Shown: in pieces, positions 22,818 to 33,652 of the stretch
Layout of the letters: every line of letters starts with the position of its first letter
How positions within the stretch are numbered: the stretch's first letter is position 1
NCBI GenBank assembly: GCA_028386065.3
Contig: JAKUCV010002095.1
Location: 1 to 64,000, forward strand
Direction: 5' to 3'
DNA: 64,000 nucleotides
Source: Turnera subulata
Taxonomy: Eukaryota; Streptophyta; Magnoliopsida; Malpighiales; Passifloraceae
Translations under genes and position numbers: made by a program
The notes under the pieces: generated by a model
Told to the model about the DNA's origin: nothing
What the model saw: only the letters and a program-made list of their open reading frames with translations
Database searches by the model: none

Positions 22818-23290
22818 TGTGACACCCGGGGTCTATGGGAGCGGGAAGTGAACGCCGGTGTTGGGATGAGCATGGACAAAGAGCGGCTTCTAGACAGAGG
22901 GGCACATGAATGAACCGAATCCACACTAAAATAGGAGATGTCCTGAGACTGTGTAGGGATAGGGCTGCACAGTTGGGCAATTTCGTAATTATGTGGGTAT
23001 GGGACTGTATAATTAAGAATAGCCCTAGTGAAGTGATTTTGAGGTTGTACCTGTATGGAACTGTACAATTGAGAATAGCTTAAACGGTTTGATGGGTACT
23101 AACTATATCAACAAGGTGCAACTACCTTTTCGGTGCTCATTCTATAAGAACTCCAAAGTTAAACGTGCTTGAGTTGGAGTAATTCTGGGATGGGTGACCT
23201 CCTGGGAAGTTTTTCCCAGAAACATGCGAGTGAGGACAAAGCATGTTGGAAAGGTCCCGTGTAGTGACTGTCGATAAGCCGGACGTTACA
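22818..23290 (+). repeat. 5S-bearing (Cassandra-like) TRIM LTR, right
   Basis: The LTR reads TGTGACACCCGGGG to GGACGTTACA (473 bp). It differs from the left copy by small indels, including loss of TTGGTCTG after CCCGTG near 23260. The host Tat-like LTR resumes right after it. Confidence 0.75.
23138..23216 (+). promoter_or_regulatory. 5S-rRNA-like internal promoter, right LTR
   Basis: AGAACTCCAAAGTTAAACGT (23147-23166) and GGGATGGGTGACCTCCTGGG (23187-23206) match the plant 5S rRNA A-box and C-box regions. The C-box side is identical to 5S here, better kept than in the left LTR. Confidence 0.78.
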
Positions 23291-24036
23291 CTTTTTTTGC
23301 AGAATCCTTTACGAGCACCGGGCGGGCCAAGTTTAGAAGATTTAATTTATAACTAAAGCCATGGCCTGAAACCATGGAACTCAATTTGTACAACTTCCAT
23401 AATTACGCCCATGCCATGGCCTAAGGCTACAAAAAAGGGACCCCCTCTCCTCATTTTAATTCACCCCGAGAGGTTGCACTTTTCTATCTCGCTTCCCATC
23501 CCGCTCTAAGTTGAATAATAAAGGGTTTGATTTTCAACCTCTTCTACCTCCCTTGTCCCCCCATAAGATCGGAATTTGGGCGCGAATTCGTCGTTTTCCT
23601 AAGCATCCTTTTGCGGGCTAGACCTCTACCTCTCTATCCGTCTAAGATTCGCTTTCAGGTCTCCATCGTAACGTTATGATGCCAAAATTATTTTAGCAAA
23701 TTGCTAAACGCTATGCCGTTATAATGTCCGGATTGGTATTCGTGTATCGTTATCGGCATATCATTATAATGCCGAAATAATTACGGTACTCGCTAACGGT
23801 ATCGTATGGAGACCCATTTACTTCTATGCACTTGTGTGATTGTTTGTGTTGTATCCACTGCATTATAAATATTGTATAACATTGTTTGCTTGCATATTTG
23901 TTTGTTTGTCTGCTTGTTAGCATTGCATGTTAGGGAGGCCCCAATGATGAAATGGGTATGTCTACTAGGATAGGCCCTAGTCCAACTTCTATGCTCGATG
24001 CAAAAATTTTTAAACTTGGTTAATCAAAATTCTTTC

Positions 24037-24539
24037 TGTCACGACCCAAGAAAATGACTGGCCTAGAATAACCTCCAAAGCTGCGCCAGAACCACGTGGC
24101 CCAAAAGCTTAAACTTGAGGTTATTTGGTAGCCAACAACTTGGTGCATATATACCCAAAACCTCTCTCACTCTCTTTCGATGTGGGACTTGGGTCATCAC
24201 ATTCTCCCCCCCCCCTTTGGACCTCACGTCCTCGTGAGGGGAGCCCAAATCTAAATCGTAGGTACCCCGATCATCGGGCCGTACCGATCGAAATCTCAGT
24301 ATCAACCCCTGAAAAACGGGTCATAGGGCCCAAGCCCACCCGAAAGTGGAGTGAGATCAGCTCCGCTACCATTTTGTCATGCCCCAAGTAATCGACTGGT
24401 CCAGAATAACCTCCAAAGTTGGGCCGGAACCACGTGGCCCAAAAGCTTAAACTTGAGGTTATTTGGTAGCCAACAACTTGGTGCATATATACCCAAAACC
24501 TTTCTCACTCTCTTTCGATGTGGGACAAAGGTCATCAAA
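24037..24539 (-). mobile_element. TRIM family B, second complete copy
   Basis: LTRs at 24037-24201 and 24375-24539 (165 bp each) flank a 173-bp interior, in the same minus orientation as 21424-21923. The primer-site region reads AATGGTAGCGGAGC on the minus strand next to 24375. A C-run (10 bases) is at the purine-tract position. The right LTR edge is altered (GGTCATCAAAC instead of GGTCATCACA). It splits Tat-like LTR sequence whose two halves align with 1000-1060. Confidence 0.75.
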
Positions 24540-25345
24540 CTTATCTTCAATGATGATATCAAGTGTTTTTCAATAATTTTTTTTACGAACCCATTTGTGC
24601 ATGAATATCTTTATAGATGCACTCTTTTGTCAAGTCCAGCCATCTTTTCAAAATAAATTTTGATGCATAAAGAACCAATCTTTTTCCAAATTGCATATTT
24701 TCAAAGAAACATCACTAAAGCCTTGGTTTCAAGTACAAAAGGTTTTTGGTAAAGACCATGCTTCTATAGGTAATGTGAAAGAATTAAAATAAATGTTTTG
24801 ATACCAATCACCTTTTTTATTATCAATGTCTGTGTCGGAAATAAGTCAGCCAGTGAAAGCAGAGCATCCCTTGTCAAGCATTTGTCTAAGTTTAGACACA
24901 TAAAATAGTTTTTTAACTAATGCGTTGCACGTTTTCAAAACTTGCTCATCCATATTCTTTGAAAATTGCATACATCAATTTTATGCACTAAATTCCATCT
25001 TTTTGTGGAAATGACTCAAATTTACATCAAAGACCTTTCTTAATGTCCAAGTGTGTTTTCTTAAACGTATTCGTCCTATGACATTGTCTGAGAAGAAATG
25101 ATTGCTTGCACTTACTTAAGTGATTTGAGAAACTAAGTCCATCATCATAGCGCGGGGCACAAAAGTTCGTTTAAGTGATGATTGGGACAATTCTATAAGA
25201 AGATCTAGGCTAGCCTTGGGAATCCCCATTTAGATGAACCACAAGAGCTTTGAACCCACTGACATGTGATATGTAGGCAGTCTCAAGTGGACGAAGCACA
25301 ACCTCAATTATTTGCTTCTCTTGCATTGTATTTCATGTCACAACC

Positions 25346-26856
25346 ACACTTTGCACACGCACACTTCATATATATATATATATAAATCATGTTGTAGTTT
25401 TTGTTATCATGTTCTGTATCAGAAATAGTTGTTTTTTCCTTCTGGTTTTTACTTATTAAATAAATCATGTTGTAGTTTTCTTATAATCGAATTTGATTTT
25501 TTTTGGATGGATGAGGAAGACTACCTTGAGTGTAAAAAATAAATATTATTTATTTTTTAAAAAATGTTGAAATTATTTTTAAAATTTTTAAATATGAAAA
25601 GATAATACTTAAATGGCCCAATGATATCTTGGCACCGTTTATAAAGCTTACACCCACCATTTATAAAGCTTACACCCAAATTTTGGGTTGTACACTAAAA
25701 GCCACCTTGACAATTAGTAATCTTCTCGGTGATACCAAATGTGAACTCTTGTGAAATTCTGCAAAATTTATGCAATTCACTATAAATCTCAATATTTAAA
25801 TATATACTCGTTTTATGAACATTTTATTCCTCATTTTTTTAAATTTTTAAAAATTCCTATCAAATTTTCTATTTAGTGTATAATTCTCTCTCTCTCTTTC
25901 CTAAAATTTTATATAATTAAATATATGTAAAGTCACCTGATGTCATCTAAGGCATGTTACTTTGCCAAAAGGGCTGGCATAGTTGATTAGGGTTTTATCA
26001 ATACTCCAAACAAATTAAGACCTCACTATGTTAAGAGTTGGATCCCACCAAGTAAGTAGTAATATGTAAACACCACCTTAAAGTAGCTACTATCTGTAAA
26101 TTTTTTTTTAAAAAAAGTAGCTACTATCAATTTTTATTCCATTTGTATGGCCTGTTTTTTGGGTTCCTTTTGCTACTTCTTTGTAGGTACCCAGGTTTAG
26201 CCATTGCCATCACTTTGATGACAGCCTAAATCTGTGACACTATCTTTATTAATCTATCGATATCGTTTTCATCAAAAAAAATCACTTATTTGTTTTTCAG
26301 AATACTTTCCGGCGGTGAATTGATCAAGATAGCTTCCAGGTGTGGGTGAGTATACATGCAGTTGCAGAACCAGAAAGAAACATGAAATGGGCCTATAATT
26401 TCTGTTCTGGGCAAAAAAGATTGGCTGCACACTTGCATACATATAGTTACCCTAAATTACGACTTTATCTTTTTTCGCCTTGTACCAAGAAGGATGAATG
26501 AATGGTGATGCGAATACTTAATTACTTATTGACCTGGCGGCCTGACGAAAGAAAGAATGTTGGTAGGGTTTGTTTTGTTTTGTTTTGTATAGTATATTCT
26601 GAACAGGTGGGCTGACGGGCAACTCTAACCAACTCTTTGGTATCAGTTGTTTCATGCGCATGGAATGGGCGGGCAGGCAGGCAGATGAATTGGCCACCAT
26701 CCCAATAATTCTTTAATCACCTAGTTCACCACCGCCTTTCCCTCTCGTTCTTCTTCTTCTTCTTCTTCTTCTTTAAAAAATTATTTACACGAGGCGTTGG
26801 CGTTACAGAACAACACAAGCACATAATTAAAGACATAAACCAATATAGAGTGTATG
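25346..26856. other. Intergenic, no gene seen
   Basis: The region holds a TA microsatellite at about 25368-25384, a repeated phrase ATTTATAAAGCTTACACCCA near 25650, TTTTG repeats near 26570 and a CTT repeat near 26745-26772. No protein domain was recognised on either strand. Confidence 0.5.
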
Positions 26857-27441
26857 TGTCACGGGCCGGGAGTTTTGGAATGCAAACTCCGCCACCAATT
26901 GTCACGGGACTTAGAAATCCCAATAATGACCCGTGCGGCACTTAGGCAAGAATCCCAATCTCAAGCCTAAGTCAGCCTAAACCCCGCTACCATGCTAGCA
27001 AGAGAACTCTCGGAAAGGTATTGGAGGAAAGCAATGTGTATATTAACAACAAAGAGTGTTTACAAGTGTGAGCCCCGTGCTCTTTACACTTATGCCTCTC
27101 ACTAGGCTCTCTCTTGGCTCCCTAGCCTTGTATGTCCAAAATGAGGAGACCCCTCTCCTATATATAGCCCATCCACCTCCTCAATGGATGGCTAGGATCG
27201 TGCCTCTAGAAGGTTCCACGATCCAATGACTACCATTACATGTTCTAGAGTATTCTACCAAAATATCTAGCCATACATATTTACACATGTCCCTAGAGTA
27301 TTCTAGAACTCTCTAGTGTGCACCACCACCATCTAGAGAATTCCGCCATTCTCTGGAAAAGTCCACACGTTTCTTGCGCATTCCGGGCCTCTCTAGAATT
27401 CTCCGCGCAATTCTTGAGCCCTTGTCGCGCACCGCGTGACA
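26857..27441 (-). repeat. 3' LTR of the Gag-only element
   Basis: It is 585 bp and near-identical to 29522-30106. A TATATATAG-like promoter motif lies near 27160. Its outer part (27313-27441) also encodes the last 43 codons of the Gag-protease frame. Confidence 0.85.
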
Positions 27442-29493
27442 TCCTCCCCCACTTGTTGACGCAACGCCCTCGTTGCGCTCTCGTGCTTGCTCCCCGTGCT
27501 TCCTCCATTTTCTTGTGCGCCTCCTACGCCTTCGCCCCCGCGTTGGCATGTTGGATTGGCCTTCTCCTTTGGTGCTCCCCATCAAGCCTTTGGTTACCTC
27601 CACATCTCCCTCGTGTTGGTGTCGCCCCCGCGATCTCTCGGCTTGCTGCACCTTGGCCTTGCCCTGTTGTGACGCACCTCCTTTGTTGGCGACGTCCCCT
27701 ATCGCCTTCCCATTGTGCTCCCGTAGGCCCCTTGGTTCATCCTTGACAAGTCGCATGGCGCTCATCGCTTTCGCCTTTTGTGCCTTCCCTTCGCGCAACA
27801 CCTCAACCGTGCATGACTTGCTTCCACCCATCAAGATCATGCTATTTGCGCTCGGCACCGGCATAGCTCTTGTCGTGTCGACGAACTCCACGCCTAGCAC
27901 AATTGGATACTCATCCATGTCGACCACCGTGAGATCGATCTTCCCGCACCATTCCCCAATGGCTATGTCGACCCCGCGTGCGACTCCATGAATTGGCTTG
28001 GCTTCAGAGTTGACGGCCTTTAACCATCTATGCTCCTCCCCAAATTTAATACCAAGCCTTTGCGCCTCGGACTTTTGGATGAAGTTGTGTGTGGCTCCCG
28101 TGTCAATCAATGCCTCGGTCTCCTTCCCACCGATCTTGGCAACCACGTACATGCGCCCCTTACGCTCGACTTTTTCTTTGGTCTTTGCCTTGACCGCGCC
28201 AAGCAACCGGAGTGAACCCATCCTTGATTCCTCTTCGGCATCGTTCTTGTTGGAGCACTCTCCCTTCTCCTCGTTCCCCCGAATGAGTGCCGCTAGCTTG
28301 TTGCATTGAGGACAATCGTATGCCTTGTGCGGACCACTGCAAAGGAAGCACTCTAATTTCTTCCATTCACCACTTGCCTTCTCTTTTCCACAATCACCTT
28401 TCGACTTCTCCCACTTCGGCTTGTGGCTCTTCCATTTGTCTCCCTTCGCATGGTGCGACTCCTCCTCGGTATCACTAGTCGCTCCCCCACTTTTTCCCAA
28501 GTTACCTTTCAAACCTTTCGGCTTGGAAAACTCGAACTTGTTGAATTCAATTAGCGACTCCGCTGCGGCAATTGCGGCATTGAGGTCTTGCACCCCTCGC
28601 CTTTGAAGCTCCAACTTGGCCCACCCCTGCAGGCCACCCAAGAAAGCAAACAAAGCTTCCTTGTCGGGCATATCAGGTATCTCCAACAAGACTTCCGTGA
28701 ACTCCTTCACGTACTCCCGAATGCTCCCTTTATGCGTGAGCCGACGAAGCTTACTCCGCGCCTCAAGCTCAACATTTTGCGGGTAAAATTGGGCCTTGAT
28801 CTCCCTCTTGAAATCAGCCCAAGTGTCGATACGGACGGTGCCCCTCTCCATGTCCGTGTACCTACGTCTCCACCAAAGAGTAGCCAAATCACTAAGGTAG
28901 AGGGACGCGATACTAACCTTCTTGGCCTCGTCTCGGATTCCCATGCCATCAAAGTAGCGCTCGCAATTGAAGAGGAAGTTCTCCAACTCCTTAGCATCAC
29001 GAGCCCCGTCGTAGGCCTTCGGCTTCGGCACGTCCACCTTCGACTCCCAAGTAGCCACCACACTCCCTTGTGCGACGGCCTTCTTATACACAGCGAACTC
29101 CCCCTTGAGTTCTTTCATGTCCTCCATGATGGCAGCAAGTTGGGCGAGGATGGTGTCTTGCCGAGACTTGAACTCTTCAAGCTCCCTCTTGAACGAGTCC
29201 GCGACAACGTTGAGGGCACCTTTCATCTCCCCACGAAGCTCCTCTTCGTCCCATGACTCGAGCTTCTCGATGCGCCGGTCTTGCTTCTCAACTACGTAAA
29301 TGAGCTCTGCCAAGCCAAGGCTCGTCCGATCGAGCCTTTCCACCACTCCCGCTAGACGATCCCTGTCCACGGTCTTCTCCCTAGAAGCCTTCTTGCCACC
29401 CTTGGTAGGACGTTGTTCCTCCCTAGGAACGTGCTCTCCTACAACAATACCAACATCGGCCTCCCCACTGGCCATTTCCCCTCGATCTCCCAT
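27313..29493 (-). CDS. Gag-protease polyprotein of non-autonomous Ty3 element
   Basis: An unbroken 726-codon frame. Residues 50-150 are charged and probably coiled coil. Residues 160-320 form a Retrotransposon_gag domain (ELENFLFNCERYFDGMG, LATLWWRR, GSIREYVKEFTEVL). A zinc knuckle CFLCSGPHKAYDC lies near residue 381; its spacing (C-x2-C-x3-H-x4-C) is one short of the usual. A retropepsin core with active-site ALIDTGATHNF is near residue 461. The C-terminus is basic, including a GRRRRRRTRKWRK run. The frame crosses the polypurine tract (read as SGGGCH) and ends 129 bases inside the 3' LTR with NSLDGGGAH. Gag would package element RNA, and the protease would process Gag. No RT follows. Antisense frames up to 222 codons are shadows of this one. 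Confidence 0.88.
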   Translation of the reverse strand: MGDRGEMASGEADVGIVVGEHVPREEQRPTKGGKKASREKTVDRDRLAGVVERLDRTSLGLAELIYVVEKQDRRIEKLESWDEEELRGEMKGALNVVADSFKRELEEFKSRQDTILAQLAAIMEDMKELKGEFAVYKKAVAQGSVVATWESKVDVPKPKAYDGARDAKELENFLFNCERYFDGMGIRDEAKKVSIASLYLSDLATLWWRRRYTDMERGTVRIDTWADFKREIKAQFYPQNVELEARSKLRRLTHKGSIREYVKEFTEVLLEIPDMPDKEALFAFLGGLQGWAKLELQRRGVQDLNAAIAAAESLIEFNKFEFSKPKGLKGNLGKSGGATSDTEEESHHAKGDKWKSHKPKWEKSKGDCGKEKASGEWKKLECFLCSGPHKAYDCPQCNKLAALIRGNEEKGECSNKNDAEEESRMGSLRLLGAVKAKTKEKVERKGRMYVVAKIGGKETEALIDTGATHNFIQKSEAQRLGIKFGEEHRWLKAVNSEAKPIHGVARGVDIAIGEWCGKIDLTVVDMDEYPIVLGVEFVDTTRAMPVPSANSMILMGGSKSCTVEVLREGKAQKAKAMSAMRLVKDEPRGLREHNGKAIGDVANKGGASQQGKAKVQQAERSRGRHQHEGDVEVTKGLMGSTKGEGQSNMPTRGRRRRRRTRKWRKHGEQARERNEGVASTSGGGCHAVRDKGSRIARRILERPGMRKKRVDFSREWRNSLDGGGAH
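27442..27454 (-). other. Polypurine tract of the Gag-only element
   Basis: On the minus strand AAGTGGGGGAGGA abuts the 3' LTR. It is translated as part of the Gag-protease frame. Confidence 0.75.
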
Positions 29494-29506
29494 GCTAGCG
29501 AACCTT

Positions 29507-29520
29507 TGCTCCGCTACCAG
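29507..29520 (-). promoter_or_regulatory. Primer-binding site of the Gag-only element
   Basis: On the minus strand TGGTAGCGGAGC follows the 5' LTR after two bases. It matches the plant initiator-Met tRNA complement TGGTATCAGAGC at 9 of 12 bases, and is identical to the site in the Tekay element (51378) and the TRIMs (22411). Confidence 0.65.
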
Positions 29521-29521
29521 C

Positions 29522-30106
29522 TGTCACGGGCCGGGAGTTTTGGAATGCAAACTCCGCCACCAATTGTCACGGGACTTAGAAATCCCAACAATGACCCGTG
29601 CGACACTTAGGCAAGAATCTCAATCTCAAGCCTAAGTCAGCCTAAACCCCGCTACCATGCTAGCAAGAGAACTCTCGGAAAGGTATTGGAGGAAAGCAAT
29701 GTGTATATTAACAACAAAGAGTGTTTACAAGTGTGAGCCCCGTGCTCTTTACACTTATGCCTCTCACTAGGCTCTCTCTTGGCTCCCTAGCCTTGTATGT
29801 CCAAAATGAGGAGACCTCTCTCCTATATATAGCCCATCCACCTCCTCAATGGATGGCTAGGATCGTGCTTCTAGAAGGTTCCACGATCCAATGGCTATCA
29901 TTACATGTTCTAGAGTATTCTACCAAAATATCTAGCCATACATATTTACACATGTCCCTAGAGTATTCTAGAACTTTCTAGTGTGCACCACCACCATCTA
30001 GAGAATTCCGCCATTCTCTGGAAAAGTCCACACGTTTCTTGCGCATTCCGGGCCTCTCTAGAATTCTCCGCGCAATTCTTGAGCCCTTGTCGCGCAGCGC
30101 GTGACA
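29522..30106 (-). repeat. 5' LTR of the Gag-only element
   Basis: It is 585 bp, TGTCACGGGCCGGG to GCGCGTGACA, with a CTATATATAGCC promoter-like motif near 29825. Confidence 0.85.
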
Positions 30107-30111
30107 ATATG

Positions 30112-33100
30112 TGTACTACATAGACTACCAGTACAAAATTTTCTTTTTTCCAGTTACTAGTACTGTAGTAGTAGTAGTAATTTTCTTGCAGTTATTTATC
30201 GGTTGATAATCATTTCCAAATTAAACATATCTATTGCTTCCCAAACCCCATAATTAATTATAGTACAAAATCTAGGATAAAGAAGTAGCCGTTGTTGTTG
30301 TTGGTGAGGTAACGCTTTCGCGGGTCAATGTTTTGCAACCTGTAGTTCAGGCACGACACGACACCAAAAATTGTGGACTTATAATGATGACTAGTTCACT
30401 ACCCGTGGATTCCACGGGCTTGGTTAGTATTTTTTTAATAAAATATATTTTTTTATAAATTTTAAAATTTTTTATATTATTGTATGGTTTAAAATTTTTT
30501 TAACAGTATACGCATTAAACTTGCTGCTCAACCAATCTGTAAGAAAAAAAAGATTTGGGCCGTACATAAAATCTTATACACGTGTCTCCAATTTCCATAT
30601 TAATTAATAAAACGAATTTATTGCTAACATCCCCATGATATCCAACATTACTACCCATGTACAAAACCATCAACTCATAAATCAGATAATAATATTCTTT
30701 ACGGAAATGGATGGATCACAGAAAGTTGTGAGAAACTTTCCCCAAAAAAAAAAACAACTTGTGAGAAACTTGAACTACAAGAAGGAGGGGAGAGCAAAAA
30801 TACCATACCGATCGAACCGTACTCGTACTGACAGTATCGGTTCGAAAATTTGGCCCGAAAGCACTCATAGGTACGGTATGTACTATACATGCTCTCACTT
30901 GGTATGATCTCGATTTTCTTAAAATCGGTTCAGTCGGAAACTGACTAAAATTGAACCGATAATTTAACCTTATACTACCTTTACCCAGTTATCCTAATTA
31001 GCCAGTATAAAAGCTTCTCTACACACATGTGCAGCCAACACCAAAACCTAATTCACTCCACACGCTCTCTCTTTCTCTCGACTCTCTCAAGTCCCAATTC
31101 ATCTCTTCCAAATGGATACTGAAATAAATTTCTTCCTCCTTCTCCCTTGGTTGTCACCACACTGTTGACATCACCTTCTTGTCCCTCTCCATTGGTATAT
31201 TCTTCTCCTTTTCTTTTCTAAATAACCACTTCCCTTTTTTTTTTTCTGAGTAACCACTTACTTATAATTGATTTTCTATCCTTTTAAATCCAGTCCCCTC
31301 AATCTCAACAATTCTAGATCCGGTCTTTTATAAACGATTTATCTTAGACTTACTGATGACTTTTTATATTTTTTCATTTCAGGTTGGAAGTTACAGAGAA
31401 GTAGATAATTCATAATGGCACTTGGTATATTTTAGTTTTAGACTTTTAGCCTTTCAGGCAAACAATTATAATTTATAAGCCTATATACATTATTCTCTGC
31501 TTTTATTTGATTTTGGTTTTGAAATTTTACAATTTATATTTTATATATGCAACGCAAATATCCTTGATTGAATTTCATATGCGTACAAAAAACAAGCAAA
31601 AAAAAAGCAATGGATTGTATGGTAAAGTAAACTTTGATTCTTTTATTTTTCAGGATCTATAAAACTTAAAAAGTAGGTGATCGGTATGGTACATTTCGTA
31701 CCGAACCAACATCGATCTAAGTCGGTATCGGTATGAGTTCGGGTCGGTATAGAGAGGTAGTCGGAAATTTACTACCGACATGAAAGTCGACACGGTATAT
31801 ACGGTGCCGACCATTTACTCTCCCCTAACAAGAAGGGAATGCATTCCTCTCTCCTGAAATCGAAAAGCTATCACTATCAAAAAAAAAAGAAATTGAAAAG
31901 CTACCAACTTATCATCAACAAGAAAAAAGAACTATATAAAAAAACATGTATATATACAAAAAAAACGTACTAAGTACAGACTATCAGTAAAATTGATTGG
32001 TAAAATGTTTTGGCCACCATGCCCTCAATATAGGGAGGGTGCTTAAGATAAAAGTTTGGTGAGGACTGGTCAGAAAGGGTCGCCTCGCCTCCTAATACAC
32101 ACATGAATCACACCAATGAAAGCCAGAGCCGTAAGAAGGAAGGCAAGGTAGGAGAAGATGTTAATCCAGAGTATTTAGGCAGCAGCTTAGCTAAACTTTT
32201 TTTGACAAAATATATCACCCTACCTTTCCTCTCTTAAAAGCATGATTCTCCTCGTTCTTTTTTGTTTTTTTTTAACATAGAGAACAAGTGTTTCTCCTAG
32301 TTTTTCCACCAGAAAAAAAAAGTGTTTCTCCCAGCTAATTTTATCAAATATGATCTATACTTAGTGTTTAGAAATGGTCTCTTGGCTCAATAATATATGA
32401 TTAGAATTGTCCATGGAGTACTCCTTGAAGGTTTGACTTTGAAGTGCCAATATCAACTCCAATTCTTTGATATTTATTTGTAAATAAAAAGGATATGATT
32501 GAGTCAAGACGATACTCTTAAATATTCAAAAACGACACGATCACTTGTTAAATGGATTTTCGACTTTTTCCTTGCGGGGGCATGGGGGACCATTTCAGGA
32601 ATTGACCTGTTCTAATCAAGAGGCTTCTTCTAACTTTATATGCTGCACATTAAATTAAATAAATAGAGCAAGAAAACAAAATTGCTCTCCCAAGAATCCA
32701 ACGGTCACGATCAAGGAATCTGATCAATATTAATTATCAAGTGGCAGGGACGACCGAGACCCAGTTAGAATGGGGTTTGCTGTTTCTACCAGTAGTCATT
32801 TCTAATTATCAGGGGTTCGTTCTTTTTGAATGTTATTTTGTCAAATCAATGATTAGTAGGTAGTGTGTCAGGCTTTAGCTACTGTGCAATATTTGCAGTA
32901 CTGTGCTTTGTCATCAACAATATTGGCAGAGTACGTACTTTTTGTTTGCACAAGTCTAGAAATTGCATTTCCATACTAAGAAAATCTCTGTAATACTAAT
33001 ATCGCTGTCTTTGTGTGCCTCTCCTCTTGAGAATCTTATAGAAACTGAGCGTCCCCTTGATTCTTTAAGCCTAATTATGCCATTATGATTGCTTTTTAGT

Positions 33101-33652
33101 GGCCAATTTCTACACTTGACCTGGAGAGACTAATAATTTTTCATTTAGGGTTAGACTTGCAGGCTTGTGGAAGTATGTGTAGCATGCTAATGGCCCTTTT
33201 CTTATGTCTGGTTGGCATCCAGCCAGAATCTAATAGATAACACTGAAGTTTAGGTGCAGCTAGCCAGCCAATTAGTGTTCGAACGGACTTGGTTTAACTG
33301 TAGTGGAGGGTCATGATGAGACCAATTAAGTAAGAATGTCTAAGGTTCTCCTGTTGTTGATCCAATGATCAGCACCTGGACCTGAATATCTTATTTGGTA
33401 TTAAAAAAAAAAAGAAAGGCACCTAAATATCTTGCTAAACTATGCTGTAAAGTTATCGTCAATCATACCTTGGTGCTGTCATCAACCTCCTTTTCCATTC
33501 AAAATTTGTGTAGACGATGGGTAATTGTTCTATGAACGTTGCGTTTTTGTTGAATGACTTGTGTTCGTTAAATAAATATTAAGGAAAAAGCCAAGTTAGT
33601 GGTAGTGGGAGGTTTAAAGGTTTCGTTTAGACATCAGAAAAATTTAGTGTCT
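30112..33652. other. Intergenic with no recognised gene
   Basis: Simple and AT-rich sequence. Two stretches rich in CGGTA, CGGTT and CGGTC words (about 30810-30960 and 31675-31815) look like halves of an old repeat. A TATAAAA at 31016 with a CT-rich leader and ATG at 31111 is listed separately. Nothing else was supported on either strand. Confidence 0.45.
31016..31022 (+). promoter_or_regulatory. Orphan TATA box with CT-rich leader
   Basis: TATAAAA is followed after 30 bases or so by an adenine-rich and then CT-rich leader (CTCTCTCTTTCTCTCGACTC) and an ATG at 31111. The frame closes within about 20 codons. This may be the 5' end of a lost gene. Confidence 0.3.

Larger units (their letters stand above)
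21927..23290 (+). mobile_element. Mosaic TRIM: 5S-bearing LTRs around family B parts
   Basis: The order is 5S-type LTR (21927-22408), family B interior (22409-22577), family B LTR (22578-22742), a 75-bp interior of a different type (22743-22817) and a second 5S-type LTR (22818-23290). Both junctions fall at the shared primer-site sequence TGGTAGCGGAGC or TGGTAGCGAAGC. It starts 3 bases after family B copy 1 ends. No protein is encoded. Confidence 0.65.
20533..25345 (+). mobile_element. Tat/Ogre-like LTR, copy 2, with nested TRIMs
   Basis: It starts TGTTAGCACCCAAATTTTG directly in the LINE. Leaving out the TRIM insertions (21424-23290 and 24037-24539), about 2.4 kb remains and aligns in order with 373-about 1770. 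No 3' end, primer site or coding region follows, so this is a truncated element. No open frame in it is credible. Confidence 0.6.
26857..30106 (-). mobile_element. Non-autonomous Ty3 element coding Gag-protease only (TR-GAG-like)
   Basis: Two 585-bp LTRs (26857-27441 and 29522-30106; TGTCACGGGCC to GCGTGACA on the plus strand) flank a 2.08-kb interior with one long minus-strand frame. The 5' LTR is the right one: on the minus strand GCTGGTAGCGGAGC follows it as primer site. A polypurine tract (AAGTGGGGGAGGA) precedes the left (3') LTR. The LTRs differ at about ten positions by eye, so the insertion is fairly recent. Flanks GTATG and ATATG agree in 4 of 5 bases. No reverse transcriptase or integrase is present, so it must borrow them. 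Confidence 0.88.

Noticed and set aside
28588..29256. Long plus-strand open frame of 222 codons
   Set aside because: It is antisense to the Gag domain of the non-autonomous Ty3 element. It has no recognisable domain, and its openness follows from the GC-rich coding on the other strand.
31016..31400. Protein-coding gene downstream of the TATA motif
   Set aside because: The frame from the ATG at 31111 closes in about 20 codons and no convincing second exon was found.
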